Of a stretch of DNA of 64,000 bases, positions 42,511-51,440 are shown in pieces. The first letter of the stretch is position 1, and every line of letters begins with the position of its first letter. The DNA comes from an uncultured Planctomycetales bacterium. GTDB lineage: Bacteria > Planctomycetota > Planctomycetia > Pirellulales > Thermoguttaceae. Below the pieces are notes generated by a model. It was given only the letters and a program-made list of their open reading frames with translations, was not told the DNA's origin and did no database searches. A program made the position numbers and the translations under genes. Location: assembly GCA_937889015.1 (NCBI GenBank), contig CALARR010000352.1:1-64000 (forward strand). The letters are read 5' to 3'.

Positions 42511-43839
42511 TCAGCCTTCTGAGGACCGTCCTTCGCGGAGCCGTGCGCGAATTGCCTGGAGGCGTTCGGCGAGTTGCTGCTCAAAGCCGCGGTCTACGGG
42601 GCGGTAGTATTCGCGCTCGATCCCCAGATAGTCTTGGGAGGCGATGCCGTCCGGCGCATCGTGGGCGTATTGATAGTCCTTGCCGTGTCCGAGCCGTTTC
42701 GCGCCCGGATAGTGGCTGTCGCGGAGATGGACGGGGACCGGCAGGAGGCGTCCTTCGCGCACGTCTTGCCGGGCCTCGCCGATGCCGATGGTAGCGGCAT
42801 TGGACTTGGGCGCGCAGGCCAGATAGGTGACGGCCTGGGCCAGGTTGAGTTGGCATTCGGGCAGGCCCACCAGTTCGCAGGCGGTGGCGGCGGCGACGGC
42901 CAAGGGGAGGGCGGCGGGATCGGCGTTGCCCACGTCCTCGCTGGCGAGGATCACCAGGCGGCGTGCGAGGAAGCGGACGTCTTCGCCCCCTTCGAGCATT
43001 CGCGCCAGGTGGTACAGCGAGGCATCGGGATCGCTGCCGCGAATGCTCTTGATCAGGGCGCTGATCGCGTCGTAGTGCGCATCGCCCTGGCGGTCGTAGA
43101 GCACGGCTTTGCGTTGCACCGATTCCTCGGCCAGTTGGCGCGTGAATTCCAGGGGGAAGCGCTCGCTGGAGAGCACGCCGACTTCCAGGGCGGACAGGGC
43201 GCGGCGCGCGTCGCCGTCGCTGGTTTCGACCAGGAATTCGAGGGCCGCGGGGTGCATGTGGATGGCGTATTGTCCCAGCCCGCGCTCGCGGTCGGCCAGC
43301 GCGCGTGTGAGCAGCGTGCGAATGTCATCGCTGTCCAGCGGTTGGAACTGGAAGACGCGGCTGCGGCTGACCAGGGCGCTATTGATGGCGAAGAAGGGGT
43401 TTTCGGTGGTGGCTCCCACGAGGATCACCACGCCTTGTTCGACGTCGGGCAGGAGCACGTCTTGCTGGGCCCGATTGAAGCGGTGGATTTCGTCGACGAA
43501 CAGCAGCGTGCGCTGGGCGCTGGTGGCCAGTTTGTCGGCGGCCTCGGTGAGCAACTCGCGCAGTTCCTTGACACCGCTGGTCACGGCGCTGATTTGGCGG
43601 AAGCGGCTGCGGGTTTCGCGCGCCAGGAGTTGGGCGAGGGTGGTTTTGCCCGTGCCGGGGGGGCCGTAGAAGATGACCGAGCCCAGGCGGTCGGCCTTGA
43701 GCAATCGCCGCAGGAGCTTTCCTTCGCCCAGGAAGTGCTGCTGGCCGACGAATTCGTCCAGGAGCCGGGGGCGCATGCGCGCGGCCAGGGGCTGGGCGCG
43801 GCGGCGATTGGCTTCTTCGCTGGCTTCGAACAAGGACAT
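42511..43839 (-). CDS. rarA: Replication-associated recombination protein A
   Basis: 442-aa RarA/MgsA AAA+ ATPase that acts at stalled replication forks. It opens with RPRLLDEFVGQQHFLGEGKLLRR; Walker A is GPPGTGKTT, Walker B FVDEIHRFN, and the sensor ATTENPFF. The C-terminal MgsA-type tetramerisation domain has AISALIKSIRGSDPDASLYHLARMLEGGED. ATG 43839 starts the conserved domain directly. Stands alone, divergent from the peptidase-like gene. Confidence 0.95.
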   Translation of the reverse strand: MSLFEASEEANRRRAQPLAARMRPRLLDEFVGQQHFLGEGKLLRRLLKADRLGSVIFYGPPGTGKTTLAQLLARETRSRFRQISAVTSGVKELRELLTEAADKLATSAQRTLLFVDEIHRFNRAQQDVLLPDVEQGVVILVGATTENPFFAINSALVSRSRVFQFQPLDSDDIRTLLTRALADRERGLGQYAIHMHPAALEFLVETSDGDARRALSALEVGVLSSERFPLEFTRQLAEESVQRKAVLYDRQGDAHYDAISALIKSIRGSDPDASLYHLARMLEGGEDVRFLARRLVILASEDVGNADPAALPLAVAAATACELVGLPECQLNLAQAVTYLACAPKSNAATIGIGEARQDVREGRLLPVPVHLRDSHYPGAKRLGHGKDYQYAHDAPDGIASQDYLGIEREYYRPVDRGFEQQLAERLQAIRARLREGRSSEG

Positions 43840-43964
43840 GCGCGACCTGGAGGCAAAGGGCTGCCGAGGGACAGGGGGCGTGCAAAGGACGTACAAGGTA
43901 CAATCAGATTACGGGGTTCTCCCGGCCGGTTCAACCGGGGCCCTCCGCGTGAAAGGATGACCAC

Positions 43965-45347
43965 ATGTCCTGGAGTTCTCGCCTTGTGCGTCCGGCCGTC
44001 GACGTCTGTGCGGCGGTTCGGCCGCTGCTGGTCGCAGTCTTGTTGATCGGGGCGGGCGTGCCGAGCGTGGGGCTGGCGGCAGCCGAAGAGGAGATCGACC
44101 GCTCGGAGAGCCGGCCGGTTCCGCACTATCCGCGACTGCTGATCGATCCGCCGCGTTTGGCAGCGGAAGGCATCCGGCAGATCGCCGGCCGGCGTCTGAC
44201 CGTGCTGACGGACCTGGGGCCGCATCCTGAGTTGGAGACCTACCCGGCCGTGTTCGAGCAGGCCTTTGAGCAATGGTGCGCGTTCTTTCGGGTTCCCGCG
44301 GAGCGGTATGCCGACTGGCATTTGAACGCCTGCCTGATGAAGGAGAAGGAGCGTTTTGCGCGCGCCGGGTTGTGGCCCGCATTCCTGCCGGACTTTCCCA
44401 ACGGCTACTCGTGCAACTATGACTTCTGGCTGTTCGACCAGCCGAGCGACTATTATCGCCGGCACCTGCTGTTGCACGAGGGGACGCACAGTTTTATGAA
44501 CACGATCCTGGGGGCGTGCGGTCCGCGGTGGTACATGGAGGGGGTCGCAGAGTTGCTGGCGACGCATCGCTGGCAGGAGGGGCGGTTGACGATGAACTAC
44601 TTGCCGGCCAGGCGCGAGGAGACGCCGTTTTGGGGGCGGATCCGGATCATTCAGGATGCCGTGGCAGAGCGCCAGGCGAGACGTTTGAGTGCGGTGGTGG
44701 ACGTTGGTCCGCAGGCTCACAACACGGCCGATTATGCCTGGTGCTGGGCGGCGGCGCTGCTGTTGGATCGCCATCCGGCGTATCACGAACGGTTTCGCCG
44801 GCTGTCGGACTTCGTGACGGCCGCCGACTTCAACGACCGCTTTCACCAGATGTGGTCCGCCGACTGGCAAGAGCTGTGCGAACAGTGGCAGGTGATGGTC
44901 GTGGACATGCACTATGGCCAGGACATCGTGCGTACGGCCATCGACTTTGCGCCGGGCAGACCGATTGCGGCGAGCGGGGCCGAGGTATCGGTGGCCGCCG
45001 ATCGAGGCTGGCAGAACAGCGGGCTGGTCTTGCAGGCGGGGCGCACGTATCGTCTGCGTGCCCAGGGCCGTTATCAGGTGGCGGATCGGCCGCAGGTTTG
45101 GTGGTGCGAGCCAGGGGGAGTGACGATTCGCTATCACCAGGGTCGGCCGCTGGGCTTGTTGCTGGCGGCCGTGCGGCCCGACGCGCCGCCGGCCGACAGT
45201 TCTTCGGCGTTGCTGCGGCCCAGCGTGGTGGGGCTGGGTGCGGAGTTGAGCGTGGAGACGACGGGCACGCTGTTCTTGAAGATCAACGAATCGCCGGCCG
45301 AGCTGGCCGACAACGCCGGATCGTGCAGCGTCGTGATCGAGCCGTGA
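43965..45347 (+). CDS. Secreted gluzincin-type zinc metallopeptidase-like protein
   Basis: 460 aa with a signal/anchor helix (about 19-39). A peptidase core has HEGTHSFM (HExxH zinc motif) and GPRWYMEGVAELLATH about 20 residues later, giving the third (Glu) ligand of gluzincins. The C-terminal ~150 residues are beta-rich (GLVLQAGRTYRLRAQGRY) like a carbohydrate- or protein-binding module. Probably an active extracytoplasmic protease; I cannot assign a family beyond the fold. Confidence 0.72.
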   Translation: MSWSSRLVRPAVDVCAAVRPLLVAVLLIGAGVPSVGLAAAEEEIDRSESRPVPHYPRLLIDPPRLAAEGIRQIAGRRLTVLTDLGPHPELETYPAVFEQAFEQWCAFFRVPAERYADWHLNACLMKEKERFARAGLWPAFLPDFPNGYSCNYDFWLFDQPSDYYRRHLLLHEGTHSFMNTILGACGPRWYMEGVAELLATHRWQEGRLTMNYLPARREETPFWGRIRIIQDAVAERQARRLSAVVDVGPQAHNTADYAWCWAAALLLDRHPAYHERFRRLSDFVTAADFNDRFHQMWSADWQELCEQWQVMVVDMHYGQDIVRTAIDFAPGRPIAASGAEVSVAADRGWQNSGLVLQAGRTYRLRAQGRYQVADRPQVWWCEPGGVTIRYHQGRPLGLLLAAVRPDAPPADSSSALLRPSVVGLGAELSVETTGTLFLKINESPAELADNAGSCSVVIEP

Positions 45348-45348
45348 G

Positions 45349-46059
45349 CTACGGCCGAAACTCCCAATAGGGGTCGTGGCGGAAGAAGAGGTTGTCGACT
45401 TCCAGCCAATGCGCGCCGGCCGGTTCGGTGCTTGTTTCGTGCCGTTCGCTGAGGGCCAGGCTCAGGAGGTGTTCCTCGCCGGACTGCAGGCGTTGGCTGA
45501 GGGCATCGACGCGCGGCTGCCAGGGCGTGAGGAAATCGTCGCGGTGCAGGCGCACGTCTTTCACCGGGACGTCGGCTTCGAGCTGGCCGTCGCCGACACG
45601 CATGCGCGCCTGGAGGCGTTGATCGCGGACTTCCGACCAGAGCGTGGCTCGCCGCGGCCGCCAGCAGCCGAGCGAGGGGCCGCCCTGGCCGAGGTCCGCG
45701 CCGCAACCGTCGCGTCCCACTTTGCGGAGTTGTGGGCCGAACAGCGCGCGGAACGTGGGGCGTGCCAGTTGCTCCAAGAGGGTCCAGAATTGCTCGGCAG
45801 GCAACCGGTGGAGAACGCGAACGCGGGCGGGATCGAACAGGCGATCCTCGATGCGCGGGGCGGGGCTGACGGTGGGCCGGAGCAGCAGTTCCAGCACGTT
45901 CCCCAGCGCAAAAGGCCCGCCCTGCTGCTCGAGCAGGGCGGGCGCGATACGTCCTTGGGGTGACTGCAGGCGGTAGAAGCGACCCTGTTGCGGATCGACG
46001 CCGGCCACCGAGATTGAGACCTGCGGTGCCCGGATCAGATGTGTGACGACAATTTGCAT
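45349..46059 (-). CDS. Conserved protein of unknown function
   Basis: 236 aa from ATG 46059 (AAGG just upstream). It starts MQIVVTHLIRAPQVSISVAGVD and contains MRVGDGQLEADVPVKDVRLHRDD near residues 148-170. No signal peptide, membrane helix or motif is recognised. It ends 2 bp from the stop of the convergent peptidase-like gene. Coding is supported by codon pattern and clean ends only. Confidence 0.55.
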   Translation of the reverse strand: MQIVVTHLIRAPQVSISVAGVDPQQGRFYRLQSPQGRIAPALLEQQGGPFALGNVLELLLRPTVSPAPRIEDRLFDPARVRVLHRLPAEQFWTLLEQLARPTFRALFGPQLRKVGRDGCGADLGQGGPSLGCWRPRRATLWSEVRDQRLQARMRVGDGQLEADVPVKDVRLHRDDFLTPWQPRVDALSQRLQSGEEHLLSLALSERHETSTEPAGAHWLEVDNLFFRHDPYWEFRP

Positions 46060-46217
46060 CAGCCTTGCGCGAGGCGGCAGACGAGCGGAACACGATCGAG
46101 ATCCGGCGGACCGCCGTGGATGCTCAGAGAAACCGGGCAACGCGCGGCAGGCAAGTCGCAAACAACGGCTGGCCGTTCGGGCTGTGCTAGTTGTCTGAGG
46201 GGCGAGTTCTGCGAGGA

Positions 46218-47381
46218 CTAAGCTTCCTCCTCGCCACCCTCTTCCTCCTCGTCATCATCATCCCAATCGTCGTCGTCATCGTCGTCCCAGTCGTCGTCGT
46301 CATCGTCCTCCCACTCGTCCTCGTCATCCTCTTCTTCGTCGAGGTCCTCCTCGTCGTCGTCGTCGACCTCTTCCCAGTCGTCGTCTTCGAAGTCCTCATC
46401 GTCCAGGTCTTCGTCCTCATCTTCCTCGTCGAGGTCATCCTCGTCGTCCTCGTCGAGATCCTCGTCATCGTCGTCCTCCAGCTCCTCGTCTTCGTCTTCG
46501 TCGAAGGCTTCGAGTTGCTGAGGCATGTCGAACATTTCATCCGTGGTTCGACGGGTGGACTGGCCCTTGGGCGTCTTGGCGCCGGAACGGGGTGCGGGTT
46601 GAATCGTAGGTGCTTTCACATTGGCCTCCTGGTCTTGGTCTTCACGATTAGAATCTTGGTTGGCTGTGATATGCGACTCGAGCGGTGCGGCGGCAGGGCC
46701 CGCAGGGGAACCTGCACGCAGCCATTCCGCTCGGGGCAATTCATCCAGGTGTCGCAGACCAAAGGTCTGCAGGAATTGTCTTGTGGTACCGTACAGGAAC
46801 GGTCGGCCGAGGTCTTCGGATCGTCCCACAATTCGGACCAGATCGCGTTCCATCAATTGTCGCAGGATTTCTCCGCACTGCACGCCCCGAATGGCCTCGA
46901 TCTGGGCTCGCAGGATAGGCTGACGGTAGGCCACTACTGCGAGGGTCTCCATGGTGGGCGGCGACAGGCGCACTTCCACCGGTACAGGCTGTAATCGTCG
47001 CAACCAGGGGGCGAACTTGGGTCGCGACATCAATTGCAGGCCACCCGCCACCTCTTCGACACGAAAGGCGCTTCCCTCAGCGTCGTAGAGTTGATTCAGT
47101 GCCCGGATCAGTGTACGCGCTTCTGTGCCGTCCGCCAAGCCTGCCAACTGAGCCAGTTTGCGGGTTCCCAAGGGCTCGCGTGCCAGGAGAAGGATCGCCT
47201 CCAGCTCAGCCAATCGGGTTGAGCGTGACCCCTCTTGGTGGCTATTCTGTTCTTCGTGGCCTGCTAACCAGTCAAGAGATCGTGAGCGTAGATGGGGGTG
47301 TGGCAGCCAGCGCGGTTGCCAAGTCCACGATGAATCACGCAAACCGCCCCAGTCACCTAGTGGTTGTCGATGAGTGAACAT
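46218..47381 (-). CDS. scpB: SMC-ScpAB complex subunit ScpB with long acidic tail
   Basis: 387 aa. The ScpB core of paired winged helices spans about residues 58-215 (LAELEAILLLAREPLGTRKLAQLAG; VRLSPPTMETLAVVAYRQPILRAQIEAIRG; YGTTRQFLQTFGL). A poorly conserved linker follows, then ~105 residues almost wholly Asp/Glu (about 283-387). ScpB is usually under 200-250 aa, so the tail is an unusual addition. The tail is encoded by GAC/GAT/GAG/GAA repeats prone to slippage. Function: chromosome segregation with SMC and ScpA (not in this window). Confidence 0.88.
   Translation of the reverse strand: MFTHRQPLGDWGGLRDSSWTWQPRWLPHPHLRSRSLDWLAGHEEQNSHQEGSRSTRLAELEAILLLAREPLGTRKLAQLAGLADGTEARTLIRALNQLYDAEGSAFRVEEVAGGLQLMSRPKFAPWLRRLQPVPVEVRLSPPTMETLAVVAYRQPILRAQIEAIRGVQCGEILRQLMERDLVRIVGRSEDLGRPFLYGTTRQFLQTFGLRHLDELPRAEWLRAGSPAGPAAAPLESHITANQDSNREDQDQEANVKAPTIQPAPRSGAKTPKGQSTRRTTDEMFDMPQQLEAFDEDEDEELEDDDDEDLDEDDEDDLDEEDEDEDLDDEDFEDDDWEEVDDDDEEDLDEEEDDEDEWEDDDDDDWDDDDDDDWDDDDEEEEGGEEEA
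46223..46500 (-). repeat. Acidic codon microsatellite in scpB
   Basis: A ~280-bp run of GAT/GAC/GAA/GAG codons coding for the Asp/Glu tail. The plus strand reads as long TCG/TCC/TCA tracts. Confidence 0.85.
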
Positions 47382-47468
47382 GGGCGAAGTAGGGAGTCGG
47401 TTGTGAGATGTGCCACCCTAGCGCTGCCATTCATGCCGGCGTGGTCAGTGATCGCCATTGCAACTGGG

Positions 47469-47484
47469 GTCGATTCGAATCGAC
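47469..47484. promoter_or_regulatory. Perfect 16-bp palindrome
   Basis: GTCGATTCGAATCGAC is its own reverse complement. It lies in the spacer upstream of scpB, about 88 bp before its ATG. It could bind a dimeric regulator; no regulator is identified. Confidence 0.5.
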
Positions 47485-47537
47485 AGGGGTCCAGGGATCC
47501 CGCGGTCGTGGAACGATCTTTGGCCCAGCGGACCTTA

Positions 47538-47618
47538 GCGCCGGTCCGAAAACCTGTCGGCAGCTCAGTGCGGCCGGGCCGCCCGAGGTGGCTGAGGCGG
47601 TTCTCGGATAGGTTCTCA
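47538..47618 (+). repeat. ~81-bp dispersed element (family 1), copy 7
   Basis: GCGCCGGTCCGAAAACCTG ... GGTTCTCGGATAGGTTCTC, core GGGCCGCCCGAGGTGGC, nearly the same as copy 8. Lies 32 bp beyond the 3' end of the Pro-rich secreted gene. Confidence 0.88.
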
Positions 47619-47650
47619 ATCGTACGCTGCGCGATCGGCGGCGGCGCGGT

Positions 47651-48463
47651 TCACATCGGTCCTGCGCGCCACACTTCGACGTCCTGGAGGACCTTGCCCA
47701 TCACACGGACGGGGTCGGAGTCGACGGCCTCGAAGTAGCGGGTGTAATTGGGGTTCCCGCCGACGGCCATTTTGCAATAGAAGCGATATAGATCGCCTTG
47801 GGCCCCCCAGGACTCCAGGAGGTAGTAGGTCGCCCCCAATCGACGCAGGCGCTCCTGAATCTGTTGGAACTGGTTGTCGGTCGGCGACTTTTCGGGTGCG
47901 GCGTTCGGCGGTGGGCAGGCTTCGTCGAAACAGACGGGAACGAGGCCTGGCTTGTTGCGTTGATAGACAGAAGGACCGGGTTGCCTGACTGGCGGCGAGA
48001 ACTCGCGCGGCATGGCGTCTGCGGGCATTGGTTCGGCCGGCAGTTGATAGCCGGCCGGCACGACCCCAGGAGTCCCGTTGGCAGGCATCTGCGTGTAGTC
48101 GGCAGTGGTTGGCGGAGCCTGGAGCGGCGTTGCCGAGGGTCCGAGTTGCGGGGCCAGTGCCACCTGTGGAGGCACGGCTTGTGGCCCGAGCTGGACCACG
48201 GGGGGACTCAGCGGCGGCAAGGTGGCTGGAGCGCCCGCGATCGGATCTGCCAGGATGGTCCCGGAGCTGCCGGGAACAAAGGGGGGCGCTTCGCTCAGCG
48301 TGCTGGACGCGGAAGCCAAGCTGAGGCCCAGGTGTTGCTGCAGCAATTGCTTGACCAGTTCTGGGAGCGATCCGCCCCACAGCGCGGCTGCGGGGATCGA
48401 GAGCAGACAGGCCAGCATCACCAGGGCACGAAACGCCACCACGGTGGACGATTCGCTTTTCAA
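47651..48463 (-). CDS. Secreted Pro-rich protein of unknown function
   Basis: 270 aa. The start is taken as TTG 48463, preceded by AAAGGAG (48470-48476) at ideal spacing; an ATG at 48484 would put that Shine-Dalgarno inside the gene. Signal peptide about residues 1-29 (FRALVMLACLLSIPAAALWG). A long Pro/Ala-rich middle is followed by a compact conserved end (QERLRRLGATYYLLESWGAQGDLYRFYC ... YFEAVDSDPVRVMGKVL). The C-terminal module looks conserved; no function is known to me. Confidence 0.7.
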   Translation of the reverse strand: MKSESSTVVAFRALVMLACLLSIPAAALWGGSLPELVKQLLQQHLGLSLASASSTLSEAPPFVPGSSGTILADPIAGAPATLPPLSPPVVQLGPQAVPPQVALAPQLGPSATPLQAPPTTADYTQMPANGTPGVVPAGYQLPAEPMPADAMPREFSPPVRQPGPSVYQRNKPGLVPVCFDEACPPPNAAPEKSPTDNQFQQIQERLRRLGATYYLLESWGAQGDLYRFYCKMAVGGNPNYTRYFEAVDSDPVRVMGKVLQDVEVWRAGPM

Positions 48464-48700
48464 GGGCGCCTCCTTTCGCCGCATTCCGGCTCTCTTGGCC
48501 GGCTGAAGGCCGCGCGCGTTCCCTGCGCGGGCCGCCGAAGGCGCACATCATAGTCGCACCTCTTTTGCCGTGGCAATCCCAATCGATCCGCAAACTGGGG
48601 GGATTCAGTTTGAATCCCCCCTCCATCTTGACGGTGTGGGCGGCTCGGCAAACAATTGATCCCCAGTCCAAGGAACCCTGATTTGAACTGTTTCGAGTGT

Positions 48701-49852
48701 ATGGAATCGATTTACCTGGACCATAATGCGACCACACCTCCAGCTCCGGAGGTCGTGCGCGCATTGGCCGAGGCGTACGCTCGGGGGTGGGCGAACCCGG
48801 CCAGCCAACACCGGCCTGGGCAGGCTGCTCGAAAAGCGCTGGAGGACGCTCGAGAGGAGATCGCCGTCTTGCTAGGCGGCGATGTGTCTGGTGCCCGGGG
48901 AGACCGTCTCCTCTTTACCGGGGGGGGGACGGAGGCCAACAATCTGGCTGTGTTGGGCGTGTGCCGTGCTGCGTCGGCCGCGGGCCAGATCGTCGTCTCG
49001 GCCGTGGAACACGCCAGCGTGATCGAGCCGGCGGAGCATTTGATGGAGGAGGGTTGGCGACTGGACGGGCTGGGCGTCGATGCGCGAGGGGTGGTCTGTG
49101 TGGATCGCTTGCAAGGCCTGCTCAGTGCTCAGACCCGGTTGGTCAGCGTGTTGCTGGCGAACCACGAGACGGGCGTGCTTCAACCGATCGCGGACTTGGC
49201 GGAGATCTGCAACGCGGCGGGGGTGGTGTTGCACACCGACGCGGTCCAGGCCGCCGGGAAGCTGCCCCTGGAGTTTCGCCGGCTGGGCGTGGCGGCCATG
49301 AGCGTGACCGCCCACAAATTCCGCGGTCCGCTGGGGATCGGCGCCCTGCTGGTGCGCCACAATGTGCCGTTGTCGCCATTGACCTACGGTGGCGGGCAAC
49401 AACATGCTTTGCGGCCGGGCACGGAATGCGTGGCGTTGGCAGTGGGAATGGCCACGGCTTTGCGATTGGCGCACCAACATCAGCAAGAGGAGGCAGAACG
49501 CCAGGCGTCGCTGCGTACGCAGTTCGAAGCCGGATTGCGCGCAGCCTTTCCAGGAGTGATTGTGCATGGGGGGGAGGCCCAGCGTCTGCCCAATACGGCC
49601 AACGTTGCATTTCCGGGGGTGGACGGGCAGGTTCTGTTGATGGCTTTGGATACGGCGGGTGTGGCCTGTTCGGCCGGTTCGGCGTGCAGCAGTGGATCGA
49701 GCGAGGTCTCCCCCACACTTCTGGCGATGGGAATTCCCCACTCTTTGGCCAGTTCTTCGTTGCGGTTCAGTCTTGGGGCCGAGACCAGGGCGAGTGACAT
49801 CGAGCAGGCCGTGCGGCGGATTGCCGAGGTCTATCGCCAGTTGCGCGGATGA
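48701..49852 (+). CDS. Cysteine desulfurase (NifS/IscS type)
   Basis: 383-aa PLP enzyme that removes sulfur from cysteine for Fe-S clusters or thio-modifications. MESIYLDHNATT opens the fold; the PLP lysine is K206 (SVTAHKFRGP), the cofactor-binding Asp is in LHTDAVQAAG and the active cysteine C329 is in GSACSSGSSE. No iscU or sufE is adjacent. ATG 48701 matches the family N-terminus. Confidence 0.92.
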   Translation: MESIYLDHNATTPPAPEVVRALAEAYARGWANPASQHRPGQAARKALEDAREEIAVLLGGDVSGARGDRLLFTGGGTEANNLAVLGVCRAASAAGQIVVSAVEHASVIEPAEHLMEEGWRLDGLGVDARGVVCVDRLQGLLSAQTRLVSVLLANHETGVLQPIADLAEICNAAGVVLHTDAVQAAGKLPLEFRRLGVAAMSVTAHKFRGPLGIGALLVRHNVPLSPLTYGGGQQHALRPGTECVALAVGMATALRLAHQHQQEEAERQASLRTQFEAGLRAAFPGVIVHGGEAQRLPNTANVAFPGVDGQVLLMALDTAGVACSAGSACSSGSSEVSPTLLAMGIPHSLASSSLRFSLGAETRASDIEQAVRRIAEVYRQLRG

Positions 49853-50082
49853 GGGGGGCGGCGGTTGGTGCAAGGGGCACCCAGGTGTCGTGTTCCCGGC
49901 GGTGTAGATCGAAGAAAAGGCCGCTAGCAGCGTGTGAGGCGCGCTGTGCCACTCTTCTTGTGGCGCAGGCGATGCCTTACAATCCCAACTATGAAGTCCG
50001 GTGCCGTGCCGTTTGTTCCCTCGGCTGAAACCTGACTTGCGCCGAGGTTGGCGTGTGAGTAGCAGCCGGGGGCATCCTTTTT

Positions 50083-50163
50083 GAGCCGGTCCGAGAACCT
50101 GTCGGCAGCTCAGTGCGGCTGGGCCGCCCGAGGTGGCTGGGGCGGTTCTCGGATAGGTTCTTA
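50083..50163 (+). repeat. ~81-bp dispersed element (family 1), copy 8, upstream of dnaA
   Basis: Best representative: arms CCGAGAACC (50091-50099) / GGTTCTCGG (50144-50152), a second GGTTCT at the right end, core GGCTGGGCCGCCCGAGGTGG. Ends 20 bp before the dnaA start. Confidence 0.9.
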
Positions 50164-50182
50164 GCCCTGTGGTCTATCGCCC

Positions 50183-51250
50183 GTGACGTGTAACCTCATT
50201 CCGCTGCCAGGCCTCCCGCTGTCCGAAGCGGCCGACGCTGTCGGCGGCGCGAAGGCGGTGTTGGGGGCCTTCATCCTCGGGCCGGAGAACCAACTGGTGG
50301 AGGTGGCGGTGCGGGCCGTGTTGGATGGGCAGTTGCCACAATACAACCCGATTGTTTTTTACGGCGCCAGCGGGACGGGGAAGTCGCATTTGAGTCGCGG
50401 CCTGCTGCAGGCCTACAAGTCGCAATCCAAGCGGCCGGGCGTGTACGTGACGGCCAGCGATTTCGCGCGGGAGTTGAAGGACGCTTTTGAGACCAACGGG
50501 GTAGAGGACTTCCGCTCCAAGTACCGCCACGTGGGGCTGTTGGTGGTCGAGGATCTGGCGCGGTTGAGCGACAAGGCGGCAGCCGGAGAGGAGCTGGTGG
50601 GCACGATCGATGCCTGCGTGGCGGCCGGCAATCGGGTGATTTTGAGCGCGGGGGTAGCGCCGGAGCAATTGACCGAATTGCATCCGCGTCTGGTGAGCCG
50701 GTTGGTGGCGGGTCTGAGCGTGCCGCTGGTGCCGCCGGCCGTCGAGACGCGCGTCGAATTGATCCAGCGCTTTGCCGAGATGCGGAAGATGCGCGTGGAC
50801 GAGGCGGCGGTGCGCCGGTTGGCCGACGGCCTGGCGGTGACGGCGGGCGAGTTGCTGGGGGCGTTGATGCAGTTGTGGATGGGGGCCGAAGTGGAGTGTC
50901 GGGCGATTGACGAGGAGGCGGTGCAAGAGTATCTCAAGCTGCATCGGGGATGCGTCCCCCCCCCGATGCAGCGCATCGCGCAGGCCACGGCTCGGCATTT
51001 CTCACTGCGCGTGCAGGAATTGCGTGGGCCCTCGCGGCGTCAGGGGGTGGTCACGGCTCGCGGCGTTGCGATGTACCTGGCCCGACTGCTCTCTCGACAG
51101 AGCCTAGGGCAAATTGGCCACTATTTTGGTGGCAGGGATCATACGACGGTGCTCCATGCGTGCCGCAAGACCGCGGCGCTGACGCGATCTGAGCCGGGCA
51201 TTCACCAGGCGGTCGCTGAATTGAAGGAGAAGTTGCGCGGAAGCTCGTAA
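50183..51250 (+). CDS. dnaA: Chromosomal replication initiator DnaA, lacking domain I
   Basis: 355 aa, against ~450 for typical DnaA. The AAA+ domain opens FILGPENQLVEVAVRAVL, with Walker A GASGTGKSH and Walker B (LLVVEDLARL). The C-terminal DNA-binding domain has the DnaA signature (VVTARGVAMYLARLL, YFGGRDHTTVLHACRK). Only ~25 residues precede the AAA+ part, so domains I and II (DnaB/DciA contact, oligomerisation) are missing. Start is GTG 50183 without a clear ribosome-binding site. dnaN follows after a 396-bp spacer. Confidence 0.92.
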   Translation: MTCNLIPLPGLPLSEAADAVGGAKAVLGAFILGPENQLVEVAVRAVLDGQLPQYNPIVFYGASGTGKSHLSRGLLQAYKSQSKRPGVYVTASDFARELKDAFETNGVEDFRSKYRHVGLLVVEDLARLSDKAAAGEELVGTIDACVAAGNRVILSAGVAPEQLTELHPRLVSRLVAGLSVPLVPPAVETRVELIQRFAEMRKMRVDEAAVRRLADGLAVTAGELLGALMQLWMGAEVECRAIDEEAVQEYLKLHRGCVPPPMQRIAQATARHFSLRVQELRGPSRRQGVVTARGVAMYLARLLSRQSLGQIGHYFGGRDHTTVLHACRKTAALTRSEPGIHQAVAELKEKLRGSS

Positions 51251-51299
51251 GGTCGGGTGCGTGTAGCGGATGTCCGGGTGACGGTCGCCAGAGCGGCCC

Positions 51300-51440
51300 C
51301 AGGACGCGGTGGAGAAGATGTTGACGGTGTGTTGATTCAGGTTGATGGATGGGAGGCGATTGGGGGCGTGAGGGAATCGATCAACAGCGGACGGCGGCCA
51401 TCAACACAGTTGTGCGCCGGCATCAACTCTCGATCAACGG
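51300..51440. other. Candidate origin/DnaA-box array
   Basis: Between dnaA and dnaN. GTTGAC at 51320, GTTGAT at 51331 and 51341, then inverted ATCAAC at 51380, 51400, 51422 and 51433. Steps of 11, 10, 20, 22 and 11 bp place boxes on the same DNA face. The extended word TGTTGATSG shares TGT-GAT with the classical DnaA box TGTGGATAA. Function as oriC is inferred. Confidence 0.6.

Noticed and set aside
43905..43950. CCCGGCCGGTTCAACCGGG near the peptidase-like gene, tested as a family 2 copy
   Set aside because: Shares only GC-rich palindrome character; no TIR or core match.
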